DNA of 64,000 nucleotides from the NCBI GenBank assembly GCA_964020085.1, contig OZ026600.1, positions 11,009,348 to 11,073,347 on the forward strand. Reading direction: 5' to 3'. The stretch is from Micromussa lordhowensis. Its lineage: Eukaryota > Cnidaria > Anthozoa > Scleractinia > Lobophylliidae. Of the stretch, positions 10,767 through 22,388 are shown piece by piece (positions within the stretch are counted from its first letter, which is position 1; each line of letters begins with the position of its first letter). The notes below the pieces were generated by a model. The model saw only the letters and a program-made list of their open reading frames with translations. It did not search any database and was not told the origin of the DNA. The position numbers and the translations under genes are program-made.

Positions 10767-11220
10767 CCGAGCTTAACGCACGTCGCAACTTTGCAAACTA
10801 ATGGCACCAAAGCACTCCCGGGGTCGGTCCGGGTCCACATGCAAAGTTTTGGAGCTGCGCAAAATGTCACACTATGCTAACCAGCCCGATTGCTAATTAG
10901 CCGACCTTGGCGTGCGTCGCAACTTTTCAAACTTATGGCACCAAAGCACTCCCAAGGTCGGTCCGAGTCCACATGCAAAGTTTCGGAGCTGAGCAAAATG
11001 TCACACTATGCTAACCAGCCCGGCAGATGCCTGGGTGCGGCCGGCTAACTGCCTCGTTAGCCGAGCTTGGCGCGCGTCGCAAGTTTGCAAACTAATGGCA
11101 CCAAAGCACTCCCGGGGTTGGTCCGAGTCCACATGCAAAGTTTGGGAGCTGCGCAAAATGTCACACTATTCTAACCAGCCCGGTAGATGCCCGGGTGCGG
11201 CCGGGTGGTTGCCTCGTTAG

Positions 11221-14200
11221 CCGAGCTTGGTGCGCGTCGCAACTTTGCAAACTAATGGCACCAAAGTACTCCCGGGGTCGGTCCGGGTCCACATGCAAAG
11301 TTTCGGAGCTGCGCAAAATGTCACACTATGCTAACCAGCCTGATTGCTAATAAGCCGAGCTTGGCGCGTGTCGCAACTTTGCAAACTAATGGCACCAAAG
11401 CACTCCCGGGGTCGGTCCGAGTCCACATGCAAAGTTTCGGAGCAGCGAAAAATGTCACACTGTGCCAACCAGCCCAGCAGATGCCCGGGTGCAGCCGGCT
11501 CCCTGCCTGGTTAGCCGAGCTTAACGCGCGTCGCAACTTTGCAAACTAATGGCACCAAAGCACACCCGGGGTCGGTCCGGGTCCACATGCAAAGTTTCGG
11601 AGCTGCGCAAAATGTCACACTATGCTAACCAGCCCGATTGCTAATTAGCCGAGCTTGGCGCGCGTCGCAACTTTGCAAACTAATGGCACCAAAGCACTTC
11701 CGGGGTCGGTCCGAGTCCACATGCAAAGTTTCCGAGCAGCAAAAAATGTCACACTGTGCCAACCAGCCCGGCAGATGCCCTGGTGCAGCCGGCTGGCTGC
11801 CTCGTTAGCCGAGCTTGGCGCACGTCGCAACTTTGCAAACTAATGGCACCAAAGAACTCCCAGGGTCGGTCCGGGTCCACATGCAAAGTTTTGGAGCTGC
11901 GCAAAATGTCACACTATGCTAACCAGCCCGATTGCTAATTAGCCGAGCTTGGCGCGCGTCGCAACTTTTCAAACTAATGCCACCAAAGCACTCCCAAGGT
12001 CGGTCCAAGTCCACCTGCAAAGTTTCGGAGCTGCGAAAAATGTCACACTATGCTAACCAGCCCGGCAGATGCCCGGGTGCTGCCTGCTGGCTGCCTCGTT
12101 AGCCGAGCTTGGCGCGCGTCGCAAGTTTGCAAACTAATGGCACCAAAGCACTCCTGGGGTTGTTCCGAGTCCACATGCAAAGTTTGGGAACTGCGAAAAA
12201 TGTCACACTATTCTAACCAGCCCGGTAGATGCCCGGGTGCGGCCGGCTGGTTGCCTCGTTAGCCGAGCTTGGCGCGCGTCGCAACTTTGCAAACTACTGG
12301 CACCAAAGCACTCCCGGGGTCGGTCCGGGTCCACATGCAAAGTTTCGGAGCTGCGCAAAATGTCACACTATGCCAACCAGCCCGGCAGATGCCCGGGTGC
12401 AGCCGGCTGGCTGCCTTGTTAGCCGAGCTTGGCGCGCGTCGCAACTTTGCAAACTAATGGCACCAAAGCACTCCCGGGGTCGGTCCGGGTCCACATGCAG
12501 CGTTTCGGAGGGGCGCAAAATGTCACACTATGCTAACCAGCCCGATTGCTAATAAGCCGAGCTTGGCGCGTGTCGCAACTTTGCAAACTAATGGCACCAA
12601 AGCACTCCCGGGGTCGGTCTGGGTCGACATGCAAAGTTTCGGAGCTGCGCAAATTGTGACACTATGCTAACCAGCCGGATTGCTAATTAGCCGAGCTTGG
12701 CGCACGTCGCAACTTTGCAAACTAATGGCACCAAAGCACTCCAGGGGTCGGTCCGGGTCCACATGCAAAGTTTTGGAGCTGCACAAAATGTCACACTATG
12801 CTAACTAGCCCGATTGCTAATTAGCCGAGCTTGGCGCGCGTCGCAACTTTGCAAACTAATGGCACCAAAGCACTCCCGGGGTCGGTCCGAGTCCACATGC
12901 AAAGTTTCGGAGCAGCGAAAAATGTCACACTGTGCCAACCAGCCCAGCACATGCCCGGGTGCAGCCGGCTGCCTGCCTCGTTAGCCGAGCTTGGCGCGCG
13001 TCGCAACTTTGCAAACTAATGGCACCAAAGCACACCCGGGGTCGGTCCGAGTCCACATGCAAAGTTTCGGAGCTGCGCAAAATGTCACACTATGCTAACC
13101 AGCCCGGTAGATGCCCGGGTGCGGCCGGCTGGTTGCCTCGTTAGCCGAGCTTGCCGCGCGTCGCAACTTTGCAAACTAATGGCAGCAAAGCACTCCCGGG
13201 GTTGGTCCGAGTCCACATGCAAAGTTTCGGAGCAGCAAAAAATGTCACACTATGCCAATTAGCCCAGCAGATGCCCGGGTGCGGCCGGCTGGCTGCCTTG
13301 TTAGCCGAGCTTGGCGTGCGTCACAACTTTGCAAACTAATGGCACCAAAGCACTCCCGGGGTCGGTCCGGGTCCACATGCAAAGTTTCGGAGCTGCGCAA
13401 AATGTCACACTATGCTAACCAGCCCGATTGCTAATTAGCTGAGCTTGGCGCGCGTCGCAACTTTGCAAACTAATGGCACCAAAGCACTCCTGGGGTCGGT
13501 CCGAGTCCACATGCAAAGTTTCAGAGCAGCGAAAAATGTCACACTGTGCCAACCAGCCCGGCAGATGCCCTGGTGCAGCCGGCTGGCTGCCTTGTTAGCC
13601 GAGCTTAACGCACGTCGCAACTTTGCAAACTAATGGCACCAAAGCACTCCCGGGGTCGGTCTGGGTCCACATGCAAAGTTTCGGAGCTGCGCAAAATGTC
13701 ACACTATGCTAACCAGCCCGGTAGATGCCCGGGTGCGGCCGGCTGGTTGCCTCGTTAGCCGAGCTTGCCGCGCGTCGCAACTTTGCAAACTAATGGCAGC
13801 AAAGCACTCCCGGGGTTGGTCCGAGTCCACATGCAAAGTTTCGGAGCAGCAAAAAATGTCACACTATGCCAATTAGCCCAGCAGATGCCCGGGTGCGGCC
13901 GGCTGGCTGCCTTGTTAGCCGAGCTTGGCGTGCGTCACAACTTTGCAAACTAATGGCACCAAAGCACTCCCGGGGTCGGTCCGGGTCCACATGCAAAGTT
14001 TCGGAGCTGCGCAAAATGTCACACTATGCTAACCAGCCCGATTGCTAATTAGCTGAGCTTGGCGCGCGTCGCAACTTTGCAAACTAATGGCACCAAAGCA
14101 CTCCTGGGGTCGGTCCGAGTCCACATGCAAAGTTTCAGAGCAGCGAAAAATGTCACACTGTGCCAACCAGCCCGGCAGATGCCCTGGTGCAGCCGGCTGG

Positions 14201-14666
14201 CTGCCTTGTTAGCCGAGCTTAACGCACGTCGCAACTTTGCAAACTAATGGCACCAAAGCACTCCCGGGGTCGGTCCGGGTCCACATGCAAAGTTTTGGAG
14301 CTGCGCAAAATGTCACACTATGCTAACCAGCCCGATTGCTAATTAGCCGACCTTGGCGTGCGTCGCAACTTTTCAAACTTATGGCACCAAAGCACTCCCA
14401 AGGTCGGTCCGAGTCCACATGCAAAGTTTCGGAGCTGAGCAAAATGTCACACTATGCTAACCAGCCCGGCAGATGCCTGGGTGCGGCCGGCTAACTGCCT
14501 CGTTAGCCGAGCTTGGCGCGCGTCGCAAGTTTGCAAACTAATGGCACCAAAGCACTCCCGGGGTTGGTCCGAGTCCACATGCAAAGTTTGGGAGCTGCGC
14601 AAAATGTCACACTATTCTAACCAGCCCGGTAGATGCCCGGGTGCGGCCGGGTGGTTGCCTCGTTAG
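11221..14666 (+). repeat. HOR-B copy 2, 23 monomers, 3446 bp
   Basis: This is displaced exactly 3446 bp from copy 1 with the same monomer order. Scanning by eye I found a single clear substitution (GGTACAGCC at 10741 versus GGTGCAGCC at 14187). So close a match means either very recent duplication or homogenisation, or an assembly duplication. The copy ends where 14667 departs from the expected S monomer. Confidence 0.93.
13145..14212 (+). repeat. Nested 614-bp duplication in HOR-B copy 2
   Basis: This is the counterpart of 9699-10766, displaced by 3446 bp. Its two 614-bp units begin at 13145 and 13759. Because it sits at the same place in both copies, the 614-bp duplication came before the 3446-bp one. 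Confidence 0.88.
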
Positions 14667-14954
14667 CCGAGCTTGGCGCACGTCGCAACTTTGCAAACTA
14701 ATGCCACCAAAGCAATCCTGGGGTCGGTCCGGGTCCACATGCAAAGTTTCGGAGCTGCGCAAAATGTCACACTATGCTAACCAGCCCGATTGCCGATTGC
14801 TTGGCGCGCGTCGCAAGTTTGCAAACTAATGGCACCAAAGCACTCCCGGGGTCGGTCCGAGTCCACATGCAAAGTTTCGAAGCTGCGCAAACTGTCACAC
14901 TATGCTAACCAGCCCGGCAGATCCCCGGGTGCGGCCGACTGGCTGCCTCGTTAG
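14667..14954 (+). repeat. Irregular junction pair, type GATTGCCGATTG (copy 1)
   Basis: A 133-bp monomer (14667-14799) ends in an abnormal tail, CCCGATTGCCGATTG, directly followed by CTTGG, so the TAATTAGCCGAG expected at the boundary is missing. The following L monomer (14800-14954) is 155 bp because it lacks its first five bases. The same abnormal boundary recurs at about 43661-43674 and 62546-62559. Confidence 0.85.
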
Positions 14955-15115
14955 CCGAGCTTGGCGCGCATCGTAACTTTGCAAACTAATGGCACCAAAG
15001 CACTCCCGGGGTCGGTCCGAGTCCAATATGGAAAGTTTCGGAGCTGCGCAAAATGTCACACTGTGCTAACCAGGCTGGCAGATCCCCAGGTGTGGCCAGC
15101 TGGCTGCCTCGTTAG
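14955..15115 (+). repeat. L+1 monomer, GCGCATCGTAAC type
   Basis: This 161-bp L monomer is marked by GCGCGCATCGTAAC near its start and by GTCCAATATGGAAAG. The same unit recurs at 20223 and 63141. It leads into the A-type monomer TCGAGCTTTGCGCGCATC and is the entry to the duplicated A-to-B segment. Confidence 0.85.
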
Positions 15116-18100
15116 TCGAGCTTTGCGCGCATCGCAACTTTGCAAAGTAATGGCACCAAAGCACTCCCGGGGTCGGTCCAGGTCCACATGCAAAGTTTCG
15201 GAGCTGCGCAATATGTTACACTATGCTAGCCAGCCCGATTGCTAATTAGTCGAGCTTGTCGCGCGTCGCAACTTCGCAAACTAGTGGCAGCAAAGCACTC
15301 CCGGGGTCGGTCCGGGTCCACATGCAAAGTTTCGGAGCTGCGCAATATGTCACACTATCCTAAGAAGCCCGATTGCTAATTAGCCGAGCTTGGCGCGCGT
15401 CGCAATTTTGCAAACTAATGGCACCAAAGCACTCCCGGGGTCGGTCCAAGTCCACATGCAAAGTTTCGGAGCTGCGCAAAAGGTCACACTATGCTAACCA
15501 GCCCGGCCCATCCCCGGGTGCGGCCGGCTGCCTGCCTCGTTAGCCGAGCTTGGTGCGCGTCGCAACTTTGCAAACTAATGGCACCAAAAAACTCCCGGGG
15601 TCGGTCCGGGTCCACATGCAAAGTTTTGGAGCGGCGCAAAATGTCACACTATGCTAACCAGCCCGATTGCTAATAGGCCGAGCTTGGCGTGTGTCGCAAC
15701 TTTGCAAACTAATGGCACCAAAGCACTCCCGGGGTCGGTCCGAGTCCACATGCAAAGTTTCGGAGCTGCGCAAAATGTCACACTATGCCAACCAGCCCGG
15801 CAGATGCCCAGGTGCAGCCGGCTGGCTGCCTTGTTAGCCGAGCTTGGCGCGCGTCGCAACTTTGAAAACTAATGGCACCAAAGCACTCCCGGGGTCGGTC
15901 CGGGTCCACATGCAGAGTTTCGGAGGGGCGCAAAATGTCACACTATGCTAACCAGCCCGATTGCTAATAAGCCGAGCTTGGCGCGCATCGCAACTTTGCA
16001 AACTAATGGCACCAAAGCACTCCCAGGGTCGGTCCGAGTCCACATGCAAAGTTTCGAAGCTGCGCAAACTGTCACACTATGCTAACCAGCCCGGCAGATC
16101 CCCGGGTGCGGCCGGCTGGCTGCCTCGTTAGCCGAGCTTGGCGCGCCTTGCAACTTGGCAAACTATTGGCACCAAAGCTCTCCCGGGGTCGGTCCGAGTC
16201 AAATATGCAAAGTTTCGGAGCTGCGATAAATGTCACACTGTGCTAACCAGGCCGGCAGATCCCCAGGTGTGGCCGGCTGGCTGCCTCGTTAGTCGAGCTT
16301 TGCGTGCATCGCAACTTTGCAAAGTAATGGCACCAAAGCACTCCCGGGGTCGGTCCAGGTCCACATGCAAGGTTTCGGAGCTCCGCAAAATTTCACACTA
16401 TGCTAACAAGCCCGATTGCTAATAAGCCGAGCTTGGCGCGCGTCGCAACTTTGCAAACTAATGGCACCAAAGCACTCCCGGGGTCGGTCCGAGCCCACAT
16501 GCAAAGTTTCGGAGCTGCGCAAAATGTCACACTATGCTAACCAGCCCGATTGCTAATTAGCCGAGCTTGGCGCGTGTCGCAACTTTGCAAACTAATGGCA
16601 CCAAAGCTCTCCCGGGGTCGGTCCGGGTCCACATGCAAAGTTTTGGAGCTTCGCAAAATGTCACACTATGCTAAGTAGCCCAATTGCTAATTAGCCGAGC
16701 TTGGCGCGCGTCGCATCTTTCCAAACTAATGGCACCAAAGCACTCCCGGGGTTGGTCCGAGTCCACATGCAAAGTTTGGGAGCTGCCCAAAATGTCACAC
16801 TATTCTAACCAGCCCGGTAGATGCCTGGGTGCGGCCGGCTGGTTGCCTCGTTAGCTGAGCTTGCTGCACGTCGCAACTTTGCAAACTAATGCCACCAAAG
16901 CAATCCTGGGGTCGGTGCGGGTCCAGATGCAAAGTTTCGGAGCTGCGCAAAATGTCACACTATGCTAACCAGCCTGGCAGATGCCCGGGTGCGGCCGGCT
17001 GGCTGCCTCGTTAGCCGAGCTTGGCGCGCGTCGCAACTTTGCAAACTAATGGCACCAAAGCACTCCCGGGGTCGGTCCGGGTCCACATGCAAAGTTTCGG
17101 AGCTGCGCAAAATCTCACACTATGCTAACCAGTCGGATTGCTAGTTAGCCGAGCTTGGCTCGCGTCGCAACTTTTCAAACTAATGGCACCAACGCACTCC
17201 CGGGGTTGGCCCGAGTCCACACGCAAAGTTTCGGAACTGCGAAAAATGTCACACTATGCTAACCAGCCCGGCAGATTCCCGGGTGCGGCCGGCTGGCTGC
17301 CTCGTTAGCCGAGCTTGGCACGCGTCGCAACTTTGCAAACTAATGGCACCAAAGCACTCCCGGGGTCGGTCCGGGTCCACATGCAAAGTTTCGGTGCTGT
17401 GCAAAATGTCACACTATGCTAACCAGCCCGATTGCTAATTAGCCGAGCTTGGCGCACGTCGCAAATTCGCAAACTACTGGCACCAAAGCACTCCTGGGTT
17501 CGGTCCGGGTCCACATGCAAAGTTTCTGAGCTGCGCAAAATGTCACACTATGCTAACTAGCCCAATTGCTAATTAGCCGAGCTTGCCGCGCGTCGCAACT
17601 TTGCAAACTAATGGCAGCAAAGCACTCCCGGGGTTGGTCCGAGTCCACATGCAAAGTTTCGGAGCAGCAAAAAATGTCACACTATGCCAATTAGCCCAGC
17701 AGATGCCCGGGTGCGGCCGGCTGGCTGCCTTGTTAGCCGAGCTTGGCGTGCGTCACAACTTTGCAAACTAATGGCACCAAAGCACTCCCGGGGTCGGTCC
17801 GGGTCCACATGCAAAGTTTCGGAGCTGCGCAAAATGTCACACTATGCTAACCAGTCGGATTGCTAGTTAGCCGAGCTTGGCGCGCGTCGCAACTTTGCAA
17901 ACTAATGGCACCAAAGCACTCCCGGGGTCGGTCCGGGTGCATATGCAAAGTTTCGGAGCTGCGCAAATTGTGACACTATGCTAACCAGCCTGATTGCTAA
18001 TTAGCCGGGCTTGGCGCACGTCGCAACTTTGCAAACTAATGGCACCAAAGCACTCCAGGGGTCGGTCCGGGTCCACATGCAAAGTTTTGGAGCTGCACAA

Positions 18101-19928
18101 AATGTCACACTATGCTAACTAGCCCGATTGCTAATTAGCCGAGCTTGGCGCGCGTCGCAACTTTGCAAACTAATGGCACCAAAGCACTCCCGGGGTTGGT
18201 CCGAGTCCACATGCAAAGTTTCGGAGCAGCGAAAAATGTCACACTGTGCCAACCAGCCCAGCAGATGCCCGGGTGCAGCCGGCTCCCTGCCTCGTTAGCC
18301 GAGCTTAACGCGCGTCGCAACTTTGCAAACTAATGGCACCAAAGCACACCCGGGGTCGGTCCGGGTCCACATGCAAAGTTTCGGAGCTGCGCAAAATGTC
18401 ACACTATGCTAACCAGCCCGATTGCTAATTAGTCGAGCTTGTCGCGCGTCGCAACTTCGCAAACTAGTGGCAGCAAAGCACTCCCGGGGTCGGTCCGGGT
18501 CCACATGCAAAGTTTCGGAGCTGCGCAATATGTCACACTATCCTAAGAAGCCCAATTGCTAATTAGCCGAGCTTGGCGCGCGTCGCAATTTTGCAAACTA
18601 ATGGCACCAAAGCACTCCCGGGGTCGGTCCAAGTCCACATCCAAAGTTTCGGAGCTTCGCAAAAGGTCACACTATGCTAACCAGCCCGGCCCATCCCCGG
18701 GTGCGGCCGGCTGGCTGCCTCGTTAGCCGAGCTTGGTGCGCGTCGCAACTTTGCAAACTAATGGCACCAAAGTACTCCCGGGGTCGGTCCGGGTCCACAT
18801 GCAAAGTTTCGGAGCTGCGCAAAATGTCACACTATGCTAACCAGCCTGATTGCTAATAAGCCGAGCTTGGCGCGTGTCGCAACTTTGCAAACTAATGGCA
18901 CCAAAGCACTCCCGGGGTCGGTCCGAGTCCACATGCAAAGTTTCGGAGCAGCGAAAAATGTCACACTGTGCCAACCAGCCCAGCAGATGACCGGGTGCAG
19001 CCGGCTCCCTGCCTGGTTAGCCGAGCTTAACGCGCGTCGCAACTTTGCAAACTAATGGCACCAAAGCACACCCGGGGTCGGTCCGGGTCCACATGCAAAG
19101 TTTCGGAGCTGCGCAAAATGTCACACTATGCTAACCAGCCCGATTGCTAATTAGCCGAGCTTGGCGCGCATCGCAACTTTGCAAACTAATGGCACCAAAG
19201 CACTTCCGGGGTCGGTCCGAGTCCACATGCAAAGTTTCGGAGCAGCAAAAAATGTCACACTGTGCCAACCAGCCCGGCAGATGCCCTGGTGCAGCCGGCT
19301 GGCTGCCTCGTTAGCCGAGCTTGGCGCACGTCGCAACTTTGCAAACTAATGGCACCAAAGCACTCCCAGGGTCGGTCCGGGTCCACATGCAAAGTTTTGG
19401 AGCTGCGCAAAATGTCACACTATGTTAACCAGCCCGATTGCTAATTAGCCGAGCTTGGCGCGCGTCGCAACTTTTCAAACTAATGCCACCAAAGCACTCC
19501 CAAGGTCGGTCCAAGTCCACCTGCAAAGTTTCGGAGCTGCGAAAAATGTCACACTATGCTAACCAGCCCGGCAGATGCCCGGGTGCTGCCTGCTGGCTGC
19601 CTCGTTAGCCGAGCTTGGCGCGCGTCGCAAGTTTGCAAACTAATGGCACCAAAGCACTCCTGGGGTTGTTCCGAGTCCACATGCAAAGTTTGGGAACTGC
19701 GAAAAATGTCACACTATTCTAACCGGCCCGGTAGATGCCCGGGTGCGGCCGGCTGGTTGCCTCGTTAGCCGAGCTTGGCGCGCGTCGCAACTTTGCAAAC
19801 TACTGGCACCAAAGCACTCCCGGGGTCGGTCCGGGTCCACATGCAAAGTTTCGGAGCTGCGCAAAATGTCACACTATGCCAACCAGCCCGGCAGATGCCC
19901 GGGTGCAGCCGGCTGGCTGCCTTGTTAG
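15116..19928 (+). repeat. 4.8-kb segmental copy of 4030-8976 (HOR-A end to HOR-B start)
   Basis: Matching markers lie 11086 bp apart up to about 15970 and 10952 bp apart afterwards; the 134-bp change is the loss of one S monomer (equivalent of 4886-5019). The segment repeats the HOR-A tail, the partial HOR-A copy including its extra S, the 6625-7774 transition and the first monomers of HOR-B. Scattered substitutions are seen (AACTTGGCA near 16152, GGTGCTGTGC near 17392, AACTACTGG near 17472). It departs from its source inside the monomer at 19929. Confidence 0.92.
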
Positions 19929-22388
19929 CCGAGCTTGGCGCGCGTCGCAACTTTGCAAACTAATGGCACCAAAGCACTCCCGGGGTCGGTCTGGGTCCAC
20001 ATGCAAAGTTTCGGAGCTGCACAAATTGTGACACTATGCTAACCAGGCTGATTGCTAATTAGCCGAGCTTGGCGCGCGTCGCAACTTTGCAAACTAATGG
20101 CACCAAAGCACTCCCGAGGTCGGTCCGAGTCCACATGCAAAGTTTGGAAGCTGCGCAAACTGTCACACTATGCTAACCAGCCCGGCAGATCCCCGGGTGC
20201 GGCCGGCTGGCTGCCTCGTTAGCCGAGCTTGGCGCGCATCGTAACTTTGCAAACTAATGGCATCAAAGCACTCCCGGGGTCGGTCCGAGTCCAATATGGA
20301 AAGTTTCGGAGCTGCGCAAAATGTCACACTGTGCTAACCAGGCCGGCAGATCCCCAGGTGTGGCCGGCTGGCTGCCTCGTTAGTCGAGCTTTGCGCGCAT
20401 CGCAACTTTGCAAAGTAATGGCACCAAAGCACTCCCGGGGTCGGTCCAGGTCCACATGCAAAGTTTCGGAGCTGCGCAATATGTTACACTATGCTAGCCA
20501 GCCCGATTGCTAATTAGTCGAGCTTGGCGCACGTCGCAACTTTGCAAACTAATGGCACCAAAGCACTCCAGGGGTCGGTCCGGGTCCACATGCAAAGTTT
20601 TGGAGCTGCGCAAAATGTCACACTATGCTAAGTAGCCCGATTGCTAATTAGCGGAGGTTGGCGCGTGTCACATCTTTGCAAACTAATGGCACCAAAGCAC
20701 TCCCAGGGTTGGTCCGAGTCCACATGCAAAGTTTGGGAGCTGCGCAAAATGTCACACTATTCTAACCAGCCCGGTAGATGCCCGGGTGTGGCCGGCTGGT
20801 TGCCTCGTTAGCCGAGCTTGGCGCACGTCGCAACTTTGCAAACTAATGTCACCAAAGCAATCCTGGGGTCGGTCCGGGTCCACATGCAAAGTTTCGGAGC
20901 TGCGCAAAATGTCACACTATGCTAACCAGCCCGATTGGTAATAAGCCGAGCTTGGCGCGTGTCGCAACTTTGCAAACTAATGGCACCAAAGCACTCCCGG
21001 GGTCGGTCCGAGTCCACATCCAAAGTTTCGGAGCTGCGCAAAATGTCACACTATGCTAAGCAGCCCGATTGCTAATTAGCCGAGCTTGGCGCGCGTCGCA
21101 ACTTTGCAAACTAATGGCACCAAAGCATTCCCGGAGTCGGTCCAAGTCCACATGCAAAGTTTCAGACCTGCGCAAAATGTCACACTATGCTAACCAGCCC
21201 GCCAGATCCCCGGATGTGGCCGGCTGGCTGGCTAGTTAGCCGAGCTTGGCGCGTTGCAACTTTGCAAACTAATGGCACCAAAGCACTCCCGGGGTCGGTC
21301 CGGGTCCACATGCAAAGTTTCGGAGCTGCACAATATGTCACACTATCCTAAGAAGCCTGATTGCTAATTAGCCGAGCTTGGCGCGCGTCGCAATTTTGCA
21401 AACTAATGGCACCAAAGCACTCCCGGGGTCGGTCCAAGTCCACATGCAAAGTTTCAGAGCTGCACAAAAGGTCACACTATGCTAACCAGCCCGATTGCTA
21501 GTTAGCCGAGCTTGGCGCGCGTCGCAACTTTGCAAACTAATGGCACCAAAGCACTCCCGGGGTCGGTCCGAGTCCACATGCAAAGTTTCGAAGCTGCGCA
21601 AACTGTCACACTATGCTAACCAGCTCGCCAGATCCCCGGGTGCGGCCGGCTTGCTGCCTCGTTAGCCGAGCTTGGCGCGCGTCGCAACTTTGCAAACTTT
21701 TGGCACCAAAGCACTCCCGGGGTCGGTCCGAGTTAAATATGCAAAGTGTCGGAGCAGCGAAAAATGTCACACTATGCCAATTAGCCCGGCAGATGTCCGG
21801 GTGCGGCCGGCTGGCTGCCTTGTTGGCCGAGCTTGGCGTGCGTCGCAACTTTGCAAACTAATGGCACCAAAGCACTCCCGGAGTCGGTCCGAGTCCACAT
21901 GCAAAGTTTCGGAGCTGCGCAAAATGTCACACTATGCTAACCAGCCCGATTGCTAATAAGCCGAGCTTGGCGCGCGTCGCAACTTTGCAAACTAATGGCA
22001 CCAAAGCACTCCCGGGGTCGGTCCGAGTCCACATGCAAAGTGTCGGAGCTGCGCAAAATGTCACACTATGCTAACCAGCCCGATTGCTTATTAGCCGAGC
22101 TTGGCGCGCGTCGCAACTTTTCAAACTAATGGCACCAAAGCACTCCCGGGGTCGGTCCGGGTCCACATGCAAAGTTTCGGAGCTGCGCAAAATGTCACAC
22201 TATGCTAAGCAGCCCGATTGCTAATTAGCCGAGCTTGGCGCGCGTCGCAACTTTGCAAACTAATGGCACCAAAGCACTCCCGGGGTCGGTCCCAGTCCAC
22301 ATGCAAAGTTTTGGACCTGCGCAAAATGTCACACTATGCTAACCAGCCCGGCAGATCCCCGGGTGTGGCCGGCTGGCTGGCTAGTTAG
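19929..22388 (+). repeat. Mixed satellite segment between the A/B and C domains
   Basis: Seventeen monomers start at 19929 S, 20063 L, 20223 L+1, 20384 S, 20518 S, 20652 L, 20812 S, 20946 S, 21080 L, 21240 S-2, 21372 S, 21506 L, 21666 L+1, 21827 S, 21961 S, 22095 S and 22229 L. I find no full second copy of this order in the window. The left part uses A/B markers. From about 21080 C-domain markers appear, such as the GGCTGGCTGGCTAG tail and GTTAAATATG. It holds no gene or foreign insertion. Confidence 0.85.

Larger units (their letters stand above)
7775..11220 (+). repeat. HOR-B copy 1, 23 monomers, 3446 bp
   Basis: Order is S L S L S L L L S S S L L L S L L L S L S L L (starts 7775, 7909, 8069, 8203, 8363, 8497, 8657, 8817, 8977, 9111, 9245, 9379, 9539, 9699, 9859, 9993, 10153, 10313, 10473, 10607, 10767, 10901, 11061). 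Fourteen L and nine S give exactly 3446 bp. Markers include CCTGCTGGCTGCC near 8637, GCAGCGTTTCGGAGGGGC near 9051 and the CCGACCTTGG start at 10901. It holds a nested 614-bp duplication. Confidence 0.93.
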
